From contig NZ_FNSY01000001.1 in NCBI RefSeq assembly GCF_900105515.1, positions 6,064,001-6,128,000 on the forward strand: a stretch of DNA of 64,000 nt, in the 5' to 3' direction. Source of the DNA: Streptomyces sp. 2131.1. Lineage in GTDB: Bacteria > Actinomycetota > Actinomycetes > Streptomycetales > Streptomycetaceae. Positions 17,037 to 26,484 of this stretch are shown piece by piece (the stretch's first letter is position 1; each line of letters begins with the position of its first letter). The notes below the pieces were generated by a model. The model was not told the DNA's origin. It saw nothing but the letters and a program-made list of their open reading frames with translations, and ran no database searches. A program made the position numbers and the translations under genes.

Positions 17037-18148
17037 CCGAGCTCCTTGGCGTTGATGTAGCCGGAGTCGACGAGGACCTTCCGGTAGTTCGACTTGTCGA
17101 CGCTGACCGGGTTCAGCAGGTAGGCGGGCACGACCTTCTTGCCGTTGTTGTACGTCGAGTCGTCGTTGATCTCGGGCTTCTTGCCGTTCAGGACGGCGGT
17201 CACCATGTTGGCCGCGACCTCGGCCAGCGCGCGGGTGTCCTTGTAGACGGTCTGGGTCTGCTGGCCCGCGATGATCGACTTCACGGAGGCGACCTCCGCG
17301 TCCTGGCCGGTGACGACCGGCAGCGGCTTGGCCTTGCTCCCGTAGTCGTCGGACTTCAGCGCGGACAGGATGCCGATGGAGATCCCGTCGTACGGGGAGA
17401 GCACGGCGTCGACCCGTGCGGTGGAGTACGAGGAGGTCAGCAGGTCGTCCATGCGCTTCTGCGCGGTGCCGCCGTCCCAGCGGAGCGTGGTGACCTGGTT
17501 GAGCCGGGTCTGCTTGGAACGTACGACCAGCTGCTTCTTGTCGAAGTAGGGCTTCAGCACCTTCATGGCGCCGTTGAAGAAGTACTTCGTGTTGTTGTCG
17601 TCGTTGGACCCGGCGAACAGCTCGATGTTGAAGGGGCCCTTCTTCGCGCCGTCCTTCAGCCCCAGCTTGTCCACGATGTAGGTCGCCTGGAGCTCGCCGA
17701 CCTTCTCGTTGTCGAAGGAGGCGTAGTAGTCGACGTGCGGGGAGCCCAGGATGAGCCGGTCGTACGAGATCACCGGGATGTCGGCGTCCGCCGCCTGCTG
17801 AAGGACGTTGGACAGGGCCTCGCCGTTGATGGCGGCCACGACCAGCGCGTCGACGCCCTGCGTGATCATGTTCTCGATCTGGGCGACCTGCTGGTCGGGG
17901 TCGTCCTCGCCGTACTGGAGCGTGGTGGCGAACCCGGCCTTCTTGAGGCTCGCCGTCATGTTCCTGCCGTCGGCGATCCACCGCTCGGAGGACTTGGTGG
18001 GCATGGCGATGCCGATGGTGACGTCCTTCTTGTCCTTCTTCTCCTGGCTTCCCCCTTCGCTGTCCTGTCCGCAGGCGGTGAGCAGCAGGGCGCAGCCGGT
18101 GGTCACCGCCACGAGGGCGGACGCGGCTCGGAAGTTCTTCTTGGGCAT
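17033..18148 (-). CDS. sugar-binding lipoprotein (ChvE-like)
   Basis: A 371-residue lipoprotein. The signal [18 protein letters not shown] leads to lipobox LLLTAC, and Cys should be lipidated. The mature part is a type I periplasmic-binding fold: [84 protein letters not shown] and [12 protein letters not shown]. These are the hallmarks of ChvE/XylF-type proteins that bind several monosaccharides including arabinose, galactose and xylose. It is first in its operon; its promoter carries an operator shared in style with the divergent ara operon 312 bp away. Confidence 0.93.
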   Translation of the reverse strand: MPKKNFRAASALVAVTTGCALLLTACGQDSEGGSQEKKDKKDVTIGIAMPTKSSERWIADGRNMTASLKKAGFATTLQYGEDDPDQQVAQIENMITQGVDALVVAAINGEALSNVLQQAADADIPVISYDRLILGSPHVDYYASFDNEKVGELQATYIVDKLGLKDGAKKGPFNIELFAGSNDDNNTKYFFNGAMKVLKPYFDKKQLVVRSKQTRLNQVTTLRWDGGTAQKRMDDLLTSSYSTARVDAVLSPYDGISIGILSALKSDDYGSKAKPLPVVTGQDAEVASVKSIIAGQQTQTVYKDTRALAEVAANMVTAVLNGKKPEINDDSTYNNGKKVVPAYLLNPVSVDKSNYRKVLVDSGYINAKELG

Positions 18149-18190
18149 GACCTGGCAATCCCGTCGTCGCGGCGGCCTTGGTGGAGCTCG

Positions 18191-18220
18191 ATTGTTAGCG
18201 CTCGCATCAGTGGGTTGCAA
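18191..18220 (-). promoter_or_regulatory. promoter/operator of the ChvE-type transporter operon
   Basis: On the minus strand TTGCAA (18220-18215), 17 bp, TAACAA (18197-18192) form a promoter 43 bp before the binding-protein ATG. The operator core GTTAGCGCTCGC (18194-18205), one mismatch from the island consensus, covers the -10 and spacer, so bound repressor should block RNA polymerase directly. Confidence 0.7.
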
Positions 18221-18379
18221 GGGGCGTCGACGTCTTTTCTTGCGCCGCCGCACGGCCGTAACCGGAGGAAAGGGAGGTAATCGTGGCGCACCTCGCACGT
18301 TCGACCTGTGGGTCGCGCTACGCGCGATGGCCGGTGGCGCCGCCGGGCCGGCCGGGAACGACAAAAGTGCACGCAACCC

Positions 18380-18410
18380 TTGCCTCCAGGGATTGTGAGC
18401 GCTAACAATC
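18380..18410 (+). promoter_or_regulatory. araBAD promoter/operator
   Basis: TTGCCT (18380-18385), 17 bp, TAACAA (18403-18408) mirror the layout of the divergent transporter promoter. The operator GATTGTGAGCGCTAACAATC (18391-18410) is a near-perfect 20-bp palindrome containing the exact core GTGAGCGCTAAC (18395-18406) over the -10. The rest of the 312-bp divergent gap (18149-18460) holds nothing else I can assign. Confidence 0.75.
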
Positions 18411-18460
18411 AACGGGGTTCCCTTGCTGCCCCGATCACCCCTGACGAGAGAGACCGCATC

Positions 18461-20167
18461 GTGACGCCACACGCCTCTTCCGACTCCGTCGACCCGCACC
18501 ACCCCGAGGCCTGCACGGTCGGCGTGGACTTCGGCACCCTGTCCGGGCGCGCCGTGGTGGTCAGGGTCCGCGACGGCGCCGAACTCGGCTCGGCGGTCCA
18601 CGACTACCGCCACGCCGTCATCGAGGACCGCCTCCCGCTCGCCGGCGTACCGCTGCCCCCCGACTGGGCGTTGCAGCACCCCGAGGACTGGCGCGACGTG
18701 CTCCGCACCGCGGTCCCGGCGGCAGTCACGGCCGCAGGCGTCGACCCGGCCCGCGTCATCGGCATCGCCACCGACTTCACCGCCTGCACCGTCCTGCCCA
18801 CCACCGCCGAGGGCATTCCGCTCGCCCTGCTCCCCGAGTGGTCCGACCGCCCGCACGCCTGGCCGAAGCTGTGGAAGCACCACGCGGCCCAGGAGCAGGC
18901 CGACCGCATCAACGCCCTCGCGCACGACCGGGGCGAGAAGTGGATCAGCAGGTACGGCGGCCGGATCTCCTCCGAGTGGCAGTTCGCCAAGGCCCTCCAG
19001 GTGCTGGAGGAGGACCCCGAGGTCTACGCGGCCTGCGCACGCTGGATCGAGGCGGCCGACTGGATCGTCTGGCAGCTGACCGGCGCCGAGTCGCGCAACA
19101 CCTGCACCGCCGGCTACAAGGGCATCCACCAGGACGGCGCCTACCCCTCGCCCGGCTACCTCGGCCGGCTCCACCCGGACTTCGCGGACTTCCCCGCCAC
19201 CCGCCTGGAGCACCCGCTGTCGGCCCTGGGCTCGCGCGTCGGCGGCCTGAGCGGGCGCGCCGCCGCCTGGACCGGCCTGCCCGAGGGCATCGCCGTGGCC
19301 GCGGGCAACGTCGACGCGCACGTGGCCGCCCCCGCCGCCGGAGCCGTCGAGAACGGGCGGCTCCTCGCCATCATGGGCACCTCCACCTGCCACGTCCTCA
19401 ACGGCGCCACCCTCGCCGACGTCCCCGGCATCTGCGGGGTCGTCGAGGGCGGCATCGTGGAGGGCGCCTACGGCTACGAGGCCGGGCAGAGCGCGGTCGG
19501 CGACATCTTCGCCTGGTGGCTCCGCCAGGGCGTGCCCGACGACTACCGCACCGAGGCCAGGGACGCCGGCGAGGACCTGCACCAGCTCCTGACCCGCAAG
19601 GCCACCGGCCGCCCGGTCGGGGCGCACGGACTGGTCGCCCTGGACTGGATGAACGGCAATCGCTCCACCCTCGTCGACCACCACCTCTCCGGCGTCATCG
19701 CGGGGCTCACCCTCGACACCCGCCCCGAGGACGTCTACCTGGCCCTGCTCGAATCAACCGCGTACGGCACCCGGGTCATCGTCGAGGCGTTCGAGGCCGG
19801 CGGGATTCCCGTGGAGGAGTTCATCGTCACCGGCGGGCTGAGGAAGAACGCCCTGCTCATGCAGATCTACGCCGACGTCCTGCGCCGCCCCGTCTCCCTC
19901 GGCACCTCCGAGCAGGGGCCCGCGCTCGGCTCGGCCATCCACGCCGCCGTGGCCGCGGGCGCGCACCCGGACGTCCGGACCGCCGCCGCCCGCATGGGGA
20001 GCGTCCGGCGGCACGCGTACACCCCCGACGCCGACCGGGCGGACGCCTACGACGCGCTGTTCGCCGAATACCGCGCCCTGCACGACCACTTCGGCACCGG
20101 CACGGACCTGCTCCTGCACCGGCTGCGGCGCATCCGCAACGCCGCGCGCACCGCGACGGCCGGCTGA
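18461..20167 (+). CDS. araB: L-ribulokinase
   Basis: A 568-residue FGGY kinase that phosphorylates L-ribulose to L-ribulose 5-phosphate. The N-terminal ATPase-fold domain starts [20 protein letters not shown]. Substrate-side signatures include [19 protein letters not shown] and [11 protein letters not shown]. The second domain has [12 protein letters not shown], the signature [21 protein letters not shown] and [17 protein letters not shown]. Length matches bacterial AraB (~560). GTG 18461 follows GAGAGAG; the frame is open further upstream but would run through the promoter and operator. It is first of araB-araA-araD, with 61 bp to araA, and is repressed by the operator at 18391-18410. Confidence 0.95.
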   Translation: MTPHASSDSVDPHHPEACTVGVDFGTLSGRAVVVRVRDGAELGSAVHDYRHAVIEDRLPLAGVPLPPDWALQHPEDWRDVLRTAVPAAVTAAGVDPARVIGIATDFTACTVLPTTAEGIPLALLPEWSDRPHAWPKLWKHHAAQEQADRINALAHDRGEKWISRYGGRISSEWQFAKALQVLEEDPEVYAACARWIEAADWIVWQLTGAESRNTCTAGYKGIHQDGAYPSPGYLGRLHPDFADFPATRLEHPLSALGSRVGGLSGRAAAWTGLPEGIAVAAGNVDAHVAAPAAGAVENGRLLAIMGTSTCHVLNGATLADVPGICGVVEGGIVEGAYGYEAGQSAVGDIFAWWLRQGVPDDYRTEARDAGEDLHQLLTRKATGRPVGAHGLVALDWMNGNRSTLVDHHLSGVIAGLTLDTRPEDVYLALLESTAYGTRVIVEAFEAGGIPVEEFIVTGGLRKNALLMQIYADVLRRPVSLGTSEQGPALGSAIHAAVAAGAHPDVRTAAARMGSVRRHAYTPDADRADAYDALFAEYRALHDHFGTGTDLLLHRLRRIRNAARTATAG

Positions 20168-20228
20168 CCGTCAGGACACCCCCCGGGCCCAGACCTTTCC
20201 TTCCCGCACAACAAGGAGCACACCCGAC

Positions 20229-21737
20229 ATGACGCTCGCCCAGCCCGACCGCGAGATCTGGTTCCTCACCGGCAGCCAGTCCCTCTACGGGGACGAGACC
20301 CTGACCCAGGTCGCCGACCAGTCACGGGCCATCCACGACACCCTCGCGGACCAGCCGCAGATGACCGTGCGCCTCGTCTGGAAGCCGGTCCTCACCGACG
20401 CGGCCGCCATCCGCCGGGTCTGCCTGGAGGCGAACGCCGACGACCGCTGCGTAGGCCTCATCGCATGGATGCACACGTTCTCCCCGGCCAAGATGTGGAT
20501 CTCCGGCCTCGACGCCCTGCGCAAACCGCTGCTGCACCTGCACACCCAGGCCAACCGTCAGCTGCCCTGGTCCACCATCGACATGGACTTCATGAACCTG
20601 AACCAGGCCGCCCACGGCGACCGCGAGTTCGGCTTCGTGCAGACCCGCCTCGGCGTCCCCCGCAAGACCGTCGCCGGCCACGTCACCACCCCCGAGGTCG
20701 TCGACCGCATCGCCGGCTGGGCACGAGCCGCCCTCGGCCGCGCCGAGCTGTCCGGCCTCAAGCTCGCCCGATTCGGCGACAACATGCGCGACGTCGCCGT
20801 CACCGAGGGCGACAAGGTCGAGGCCCAGCTGCGGTTCGGGGTCTCGGTCAACACCTACGGCGTCAACGACCTGGTCGCCGCGGTCGACACCGCCGACGAG
20901 GACACCGTCACCGCCCTCGTCAAGGAGTACCAGGACCTCTACGCCCTGGCCCCCGAACTGCGCCCCGGCGGCGAACGCCACGACTCCCTGCGCTACGCCG
21001 CCCGCATCGAGGCCGGGCTGCGCGCCTTCCTCACCGAGGGCGGCTTCCACGCCTTCACCACCAACTTCGAGGATCTCGGCGGACTGCGCCAGCTGCCCGG
21101 GCTCGCCGTGCAGCGCCTGATGGCCGACGGCTACGGCTTCGGCGGGGAGGGCGACTGGAAGACCTCGGTCCTGCTGCGCACCCTCAAGGCCATGGCACAC
21201 GGGCTGCCGGGCGGCACCTCCTTCATGGAGGACTACACCTACGACCTGACGCCCGGCCAGGAACTCATCCTCGGCGCCCACATGCTGGAGGTGTGCCCCT
21301 CGCTCACCACGGCGGCCCCGTCCTGCGAGATCCACCCGCTCGGCATCGGCGGCCGGGAGGACCCGGTCCGGCTCGTCTTCGACGCGGCCCCCGGCCCCGC
21401 CGTCGTCATCGGGCTCGCCGACATGGGGGACCGGTTCCGCCTCGTCGCCAACCACATCGACGTCGTCACCCCGCCCGAGCCGCTGCCGAAGCTGCCCGTC
21501 GCCCGCGCCGTCTGGCGTCCCAGCCCCGACCTGCGTACCTCCACCGAGGCGTGGCTGACCGCGGGAGCACCGCACCACACCGTCCTGACCACCGCGCTCG
21601 GCGGCGAGGAGCTGGAGGACCTGGCGGAGATGCTGCGCACCGAACTCGTCGTCATCGACCAGGACACCACCATCCGCCGCTTCACCCGCGAACTGCGCTG
21701 GAACCAGGCCTACCACCGTCTGGCCCAGAGCCTGTGA
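20229..21737 (+). CDS. araA: L-arabinose isomerase
   Basis: A 502-residue Mn-dependent isomerase converting L-arabinose to L-ribulose. Family landmarks are [105 protein letters not shown] and [18 protein letters not shown], with catalytic glutamates in the last two segments and the metal-binding His in [10 protein letters not shown]. The length is the family norm. Ribosome site AAGGAG lies 11 bp before ATG 20229. Its stop overlaps the araD GTG by four bases. Confidence 0.97.
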   Translation: MTLAQPDREIWFLTGSQSLYGDETLTQVADQSRAIHDTLADQPQMTVRLVWKPVLTDAAAIRRVCLEANADDRCVGLIAWMHTFSPAKMWISGLDALRKPLLHLHTQANRQLPWSTIDMDFMNLNQAAHGDREFGFVQTRLGVPRKTVAGHVTTPEVVDRIAGWARAALGRAELSGLKLARFGDNMRDVAVTEGDKVEAQLRFGVSVNTYGVNDLVAAVDTADEDTVTALVKEYQDLYALAPELRPGGERHDSLRYAARIEAGLRAFLTEGGFHAFTTNFEDLGGLRQLPGLAVQRLMADGYGFGGEGDWKTSVLLRTLKAMAHGLPGGTSFMEDYTYDLTPGQELILGAHMLEVCPSLTTAAPSCEIHPLGIGGREDPVRLVFDAAPGPAVVIGLADMGDRFRLVANHIDVVTPPEPLPKLPVARAVWRPSPDLRTSTEAWLTAGAPHHTVLTTALGGEELEDLAEMLRTELVVIDQDTTIRRFTRELRWNQAYHRLAQSL

Positions 21738-22486
21738 CCACCGCCGACACCCCCACCAGGACGGAGCCCACCGTGGCCGGGACCGTATCGAAAGAGCTGC
21801 GCCGGGAAGTGCTCGAAGCCAACCTCCGCATCCCCCGGGCCGGGCTCGCCACCCTCACCTGGGGCAACGTGAGCGGCGTCGACCGGGAGGCCGGGGTCTT
21901 CGTGATCAAGCCGTCGGGGGTCTCCTACGACGCGCTGGGTCCCGACGACCTCGTCGTCGTCTCACTGGCCGACGGGAGCGTCGTGGAGGGCCGGCTGCGT
22001 CCGTCCACCGACACCGAGACCCATCGCAGCCTCTACCTGGCGTTCCCCTCGATCGGCGGGGTGACCCACACCCACTCCACCCACGCCGTCGCCTTCGCCC
22101 AGGCCCGGCGCGCGATACCCGTGCTCGGCACGACCCACGCCGACACCTTCAACGGACCGGTCCCCGTCACGGCCGCCCTCACGCCCGAGCAGTGCGCCGA
22201 GGACTACGAGTACAACACCGGGCAGGTGATCGTGGACCTCCTGGAGGGCGACGACACCCGGGCGAGCGAGGTGCCCGGCGCCCTGGTCGCCCACCACGGC
22301 CCCTTCACCTGGGGCGCCGACGCCACCAAGTCCCTTGAGCACGCCATCATCTGCGAGGCCGTCGCGGAGATGGCCCTGCACACCATCGCCCTCGGCACGG
22401 TCGAACCCCCGCAGCACCTGCTGGACCGCCACTTCACCCGCAAGCACGGCCCGGGCGCCTACTACGGCAACCCCGGAGCCGCGTAA
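21734..22486 (+). CDS. araD: L-ribulose-5-phosphate 4-epimerase
   Basis: A 250-residue class II aldolase/adducin-fold epimerase that gives D-xylulose 5-phosphate for the pentose phosphate pathway. Signatures: [28 protein letters not shown], and the zinc-ligand block [31 protein letters not shown], then [23 protein letters not shown] 21734 overlaps the araA stop (GTGA). E. coli AraD is 231 residues, so the extra N-terminal residues ([12 protein letters not shown]) may mean that GTG 21773 is the true start. It completes the araBAD pathway; no terminator is obvious in the 62 bp before the broken GH43 gene converging on it. Confidence 0.95.
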   Translation: MTTADTPTRTEPTVAGTVSKELRREVLEANLRIPRAGLATLTWGNVSGVDREAGVFVIKPSGVSYDALGPDDLVVVSLADGSVVEGRLRPSTDTETHRSLYLAFPSIGGVTHTHSTHAVAFAQARRAIPVLGTTHADTFNGPVPVTAALTPEQCAEDYEYNTGQVIVDLLEGDDTRASEVPGALVAHHGPFTWGADATKSLEHAIICEAVAEMALHTIALGTVEPPQHLLDRHFTRKHGPGAYYGNPGAA

Positions 22487-22548
22487 CGCCGCACCGCACA
22501 ACTCCCGTGCCCGGGCCCCGCACACCGTGTGCACGGCCCGGGCACCGG

Positions 22549-23779
22549 TCATTGCACGACGTCGAACGTGGCGTCGCCGTGCCCGGTGACGTCCGCGACG
22601 GGGTCGAGCCGCAGCTGGAACGCGTAGTGCCGGAGGTACCGCTCGGGTGCGTCGTACGACTGGAAGGACGACTGGGCGGTGTCGGCCAGCCCGGCGACCC
22701 GCCGGAACGTCGAGGACTGCGCGAAGGCGGCGGTGCCGTCGTTCAGGTACGCGCACGTTCATGGACGGACTCCTTTGCCGGATCGGCGGATGGTCCGCAG
22801 AGCAGGGCGGGGCGGCGGACCGGCGCGCTGTACGGCGCCGGTCCGGAGCTCGCGGATCTTTGGGGGCCTCGGGGGCCTCGGGGGCCTCGGGGGCCCAGAG
22901 CGTCGGCACGACCGGGTTGATGGAGCCGTCGGCGGCGAACGTCAGCCGGTCCAGAGCGACTTCACGGTTGGTCCCGTTGCCGGCCGGCACGGCGAAGCGG
23001 TGGTACGCGATGTACCAGGTGTCGGAGTCCGGTGCCTTGACGACGGAGTGGTGGCCGGTGCCCTTGATACCGTCCTCCAGCCGCTTGTGCAGGATGACGC
23101 CGCGCCGGGTGAACGGGCCGAGCGGGGACGTACCGGTGGCGTAGGCGACCTGGTAGTTCTCGTCCCGGGTGTCGTTCTCGGACCACATGAAGTAGTAGAC
23201 GCCGTCGCGCTCGAACACGAACGACGCCTTGCGGTAGCCGCTGGGCGTGATCGTGCGCACGGCGGCCGGGTCGAACGAGGTCATGCCGGCGTTGAGCGGC
23301 ACGACGTGGGCGGAGCCGTTGCCCCAGTAGAGGTAGGACCGCCCGTCGGTGTCGGTGAACACCATGGGGTCGATGGCCTGGCCCGCGTAGGAGCCGGACC
23401 TGATGAGCGGTTTGCCCGGCGCGTCGTGGAACGGGCCGGTGGGGGAGTCGGAGACGGCGACGCCGAGATGCTTCCCGGTGTCCGGTGGCGGCCCCACCGC
23501 TGAAGTACAGGTAGTAGCGGCCGTTCCTGGCCACCACGGCGGGCGCCAGGCCGAGTTGTCCGCCCAGGAGTTCTTGTCCTGGGTCCCGGAGGCCGACGTG
23601 ACGGGGGCGATGCCGGCCAGGCCGTCGCCTGGCGGACGTACCGGCCCGGGAAGTTGAGCGACTCCAGCGAGTGGGCCCCGGTGGGCAGGGGCGGGGCGCG
23701 CCGCCCGGGCCGGTGAGGGCTGGAGGGTGGCGGCGAAGAGAGCCGGCAGAAGTGCGAGTACTCGTCCTCGGTGACGCAT
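22549..23779 (-). pseudogene. GH43 arabinanase/arabinofuranosidase with AbfB domains, multiply frameshifted
   Basis: A signal peptide (RVLALLPALFAATLQPSPARA) starts at 23779. AbfB-like HSLESLNFPGRYVR follows in another frame, then the first frame again with GIAPVTSASGTQDKNSWADN, another frame with VVARNGRYYLYFSGGAAT, and the first frame with KHLGVAVSDSPTGPFHDAPG, QAIDPMVFTDTDGRSYLYWG, FVFERDGVYYFMWSENDTRD and TGHHSVVKAPDSDTWYIAYH. These are the five-bladed GH43 blocks. The end is an AbfB C-terminus in yet another frame (FQSYDAPERYLRHYAFQLRL, stop 22549). At least three frame changes and lost AbfB segments make it non-functional. The intact enzyme would be secreted and release arabinose from arabinan or arabinoxylan. 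Its promoter region still holds an operator-like site. Confidence 0.8.
22862..22895. repeat. 9-bp tandem repeat in GH43 linker
   Basis: Three perfect copies of GGGGGCCTC plus a partial fourth encode an (Ala-Pro-Glu) repeat on the minus strand, between the catalytic part and the C-terminal AbfB relic. Slippage here may have contributed to frame changes. Confidence 0.75.
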
Positions 23780-24099
23780 CGGTTCTCCTGATCTCGAAGG
23801 TGGGAGAGAGAACGCGTTCGATGGGATGCGAAAGCCGAGCTCACCAGCAGATCGTTAGCGATAACAGTTCTAGCAGGCGGAGATGTCCCCTGTGCCGGGT
23901 GGGCGTGGGGCATGGCGAGACCGGGGTGCGGCTGGCACCTCTTCCTTGCAACGCTGGGGAGGCGACGTGGAAGAGGGTTGGGGCGTGCGAGCCCGCCCAG
24001 GGGTGTACCCCGGGCCTCGGAGCCCCGTCAGTATGGAAGGATGTTCGCGCTCACATCAATACGCGCGGCACGGATTGATGTGAGCGCGGGTGGTACGGG
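23780..24099. promoter_or_regulatory. 320-bp intergenic region with LacI-type operators and a hairpin
   Basis: No gene is supported. GTTAGCGATAAC (23854-23865) is an operator-like site before the GH43 pseudogene. Farther on, CGCGCTCACATCAAT (24046-24060) pairs perfectly with 24074-24088, a 15-bp stem with a 13-base loop directly 3' of the lacI stop, probably its terminator. The left arm also contains GTTCGCGCTCAC (24043-24054), one mismatch from the operator core. Confidence 0.6.
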
Positions 24100-25134
24100 T
24101 CAGTCGCCGAGGGGTGCCCGCACGCTCTCGCGCCGGACGAGCTCCGGGGTGATGACGGGCTGGGCGCCCTTCGTCTCGGCGCCGTTCATCAGGCCGAGCA
24201 GGAGGTCGAGCGTGGTGGTGGCCACCGCGCCGAAGTCCTGGCGCACGGTCGTCAGCGGCGGCGAGTAGTACGCCGACTCCGGCACGTCGTCGAAGCCGAC
24301 GATGCTGACCTGCTCCGGGACGGAACGCCCCCGCTCGGTCATGGCCCGCAGGGCGCCGAGGGCCTGGTGGTCGTTGGCGGCGAACACAGCGGTGACCTCG
24401 GGCATCCGCGCCAGCATCTGCCCCGCGCGGTACCCGGAGGCGGCGGTCCAGTCGCCCGTGCTGATCGGCGGCACCTCCGCGCCGGCCTCCTGGAGCGCCC
24501 GGCGCCACCCCTGGATGCGGCCGGCCGCGTCGAACCAGTCCGGCGGGCCGGAGATGTGCCACACCGTCTCGTGGCCCGCCTCCAGCAGGTGCTTGGTGGC
24601 CTGGTGGGCGCCGTGCTCCTGGTCGACGGCCACCATCGGCGCGCCGCGCTCGGGGTCGCCGTCGATCGTGACCAGGGGGACCTCGGCGGGCACCCCGGCC
24701 AGCGCTTCGTCCGCCGAGGCCGTGGGCGCGATGACCACGATGCCGGCCACCCGCTCGTCGCGGTGGCGCTCGACGGCGGCGGTGATCGAGGCCGGGCCCA
24801 GCTCGGGCACCCGGTGCACGCTGACCGCGAAGCCCTGGCGGGCGGCGGCGATCTCGAATGCGGCGAGGAGCGAGGAGGGGCCGTAGAGCGTGGAGTTCTG
24901 GGCGATGACGCCGATCAGCTGGGACCGCCCGGTCACCAGGGCGCGCGCCGCGCGGTTGGGCCGGTAGCCCAGCTCCTTGACGGCCGCGAGCACCCTCAGG
25001 CGGGTCTGTTCACGCACGTTGGGGTGGCTGTTGAGCACCCGGGACACCGTCTGATGGGACACGCCCGCGAGCCGCGCGACATCGGTCATCGCGGGTTCCC
25101 GCACCACTGGACTCGTCGCCGTGGCGTCCTCCAC
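24100..25134 (-). CDS. LacI-family regulator of the arabinose island
   Basis: A 344-residue repressor. The HTH is TDVARLAGVSHQTVSRVLNSHPNVREQTRLRV, and the hinge region ELGYRPNRAARALVTGRS includes residues that enter the minor groove at the operator centre. The sugar-binding domain has LIGVIAQNSTLYGPSSLLAAFE, VAGIVVIAPTASADEAL, GHETVWHISGPPDWFDA, TAVFAANDHQALGALRAM and IVGFDDVPESAYYSPPLTTV. GTG 25134 is preferred because the AGGAGG ribosome site is 8 bp away, whereas ATG 25140 would be 2 bp away. It lies between the GH43 relic and the YtfQ-type operon, and its own promoter carries an exact operator core. The inducer is presumably L-arabinose or a derivative (inference); in Streptomyces such genes may be called araR. 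Confidence 0.9.
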   Translation of the reverse strand: MEDATATSPVVREPAMTDVARLAGVSHQTVSRVLNSHPNVREQTRLRVLAAVKELGYRPNRAARALVTGRSQLIGVIAQNSTLYGPSSLLAAFEIAAARQGFAVSVHRVPELGPASITAAVERHRDERVAGIVVIAPTASADEALAGVPAEVPLVTIDGDPERGAPMVAVDQEHGAHQATKHLLEAGHETVWHISGPPDWFDAAGRIQGWRRALQEAGAEVPPISTGDWTAASGYRAGQMLARMPEVTAVFAANDHQALGALRAMTERGRSVPEQVSIVGFDDVPESAYYSPPLTTVRQDFGAVATTTLDLLLGLMNGAETKGAQPVITPELVRRESVRAPLGD

Positions 25135-25281
25135 ACCCATCTCCTCCTGACGGTGACCTCCCCGCTCCGGCTGCCGGCCGGGGACACGGGTGATCCGCAT
25201 TGAACGTTCAATCTACGCCCCGGCCGAGGTACGGCCCCGCGATGCGGTGGCCGTCGCCCGGTGCCCGTCCTGCGCAGACCC

Positions 25282-25310
25282 ATAGTGAGCGCTAACACTC
25301 TGGACCACAA
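25282..25310 (-). promoter_or_regulatory. autoregulated lacI promoter
   Basis: On the minus strand TTGTGG (25310-25305), 17 bp, CACTAT (25287-25282). The exact operator core GTGAGCGCTAAC (25285-25296) lies over the -10 and spacer, so the regulator probably represses its own gene. Confidence 0.6.
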
Positions 25311-25349
25311 CAAGTCCGTCCCGATGCCGAATTGTGGTTTCCCCAGGGG

Positions 25350-25379
25350 TTGACGCGGTAAATGTTAGCGCTCACTGTT
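25350..25379 (+). promoter_or_regulatory. promoter/operator of the YtfQ-type transporter operon
   Basis: TTGACG (25350-25355) is a good -35; the best-spaced -10 is the weak CACTGT (25373-25378). The exact operator core GTTAGCGCTCAC (25364-25375) fills the spacer. The divergent lacI operator lies 68 bp upstream, so a DNA loop between the two is possible. Confidence 0.65.
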
Positions 25380-25448
25380 GACGCCCGTGGCCCCCGATCG
25401 CACGAGGTCGGTGGCAGGGACGCACGGTTCACGATGGAGGACGACGCT

Positions 25449-26417
25449 GTGTTCAAGAAAATTGCCATGATCGGCTGCGCCCTGGCGCTGGCCACGCTGA
25501 CGGCCTGCGGGAGCGGCGACGGCGGCGGGTCCAAGGGTTCCGGCGGCGACAAGCTGGTCATGGGTTTCGCCCAGGTGGGCGCGGAGAGCGGCTGGCGTAC
25601 CGCCAACACCAAGTCGGTGCGCGAGTCCGCCAAGAGCGCCGGCATCGAGCTGAAGTTCTCCGACGCGCAGCAGAAGCAGGAGAACCAGATCAAGGCCATC
25701 CGCTCCTACATCCAGCAGAAGGTCGACGTGATCGCCTTCAGTCCGGTCGTCGAGACCGGCTGGGACGCCGTCCTGCTGGAGGCCAAGCGCGCGAAGATCC
25801 CGGTCATCCTCACGGACCGGGCCGTCGACTCCTCGGACACCTCGCTGTACAAGACCTTCCTCGGCTCCGACTTCGTCGAGGAGGGCCGCAAGGCCGGCAA
25901 GTGGCTGACCGAGAACACCGACGGCCCCGCCAAGGTCGCCGAGATCCAGGGCACCACCGGCGCCGCCCCGGCCATCGACCGGCAGAAGGGCTTCAAGGAG
26001 GCCATCGCCGGCAAGTCCGACATCAGGATCGTGGCCTCGCAGAGCGGTGACTTCACCCGGGCTGGCGGCAAGCAGGTCATGGAGGCGCTGCTGAAGTCGC
26101 ACCCCGACATCAACGTCGTGTACGCCCACAACGACGACATGGGCCTCGGCGCCATCGAGGCGATCAAGGCGGCCGGCAAGAAGCCCGGCACCGACATCAA
26201 GATCATCACGGTGGATGCGGTCAAGGCCGGCATGCAGGCCCTGGCGGACGGCGAGATCAACTACATCGTCGAGTGCAACCCGCTCCTCGGCGACCAGCTG
26301 ATGGACCTGGCGAAGAAGGTCGTCAAGGGCGAGAAGGTGCCGGAGCGCGTGGTCACCGAAGAGACCGCCTTCACCTCGGAGCAGGCGGCCAAGGTCCTCA
26401 AGGACCGGAAGTACTGA
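25449..26417 (+). CDS. sugar-binding lipoprotein (YtfQ-like)
   Basis: A 322-residue lipoprotein with signal FKKIAMIGCALALATLTAC and a Gly/Ser linker. The mature fold is that of the galactofuranose-binding YtfQ group: LVMGFAQVGAESGWRTANTK, LKFSDAQQKQENQIKAIRSY, VDVIAFSPVVETGWDAVLLE, IPVILTDRAVD, AEIQGTTGAAPAIDRQKGFK and VYAHNDDMGLGAIEAIKAAG. Length equals YtfQ (318). GTG 25449 has GGAGG 8 bp upstream, better than the earlier ATG in the same frame. YtfQ binds furanose forms (galactofuranose, arabinofuranose); here arabinofuranose from side chains is the likely ligand, inferred from neighbours. Confidence 0.92.
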   Translation: MFKKIAMIGCALALATLTACGSGDGGGSKGSGGDKLVMGFAQVGAESGWRTANTKSVRESAKSAGIELKFSDAQQKQENQIKAIRSYIQQKVDVIAFSPVVETGWDAVLLEAKRAKIPVILTDRAVDSSDTSLYKTFLGSDFVEEGRKAGKWLTENTDGPAKVAEIQGTTGAAPAIDRQKGFKEAIAGKSDIRIVASQSGDFTRAGGKQVMEALLKSHPDINVVYAHNDDMGLGAIEAIKAAGKKPGTDIKIITVDAVKAGMQALADGEINYIVECNPLLGDQLMDLAKKVVKGEKVPERVVTEETAFTSEQAAKVLKDRKY

Positions 26418-26484
26418 CAGGCGCCGCGGCCCCGCCGCCGGGACGGGTGGCGGGGCCGCTCCCCCCTTGACGAAAGCACGGGTC

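Noticed and set aside
22549-23779. GH43 as a functional gene with ribosomal frameshifts
   Set aside because: At least three separate frame changes plus lost domain segments cannot be explained by recoding.
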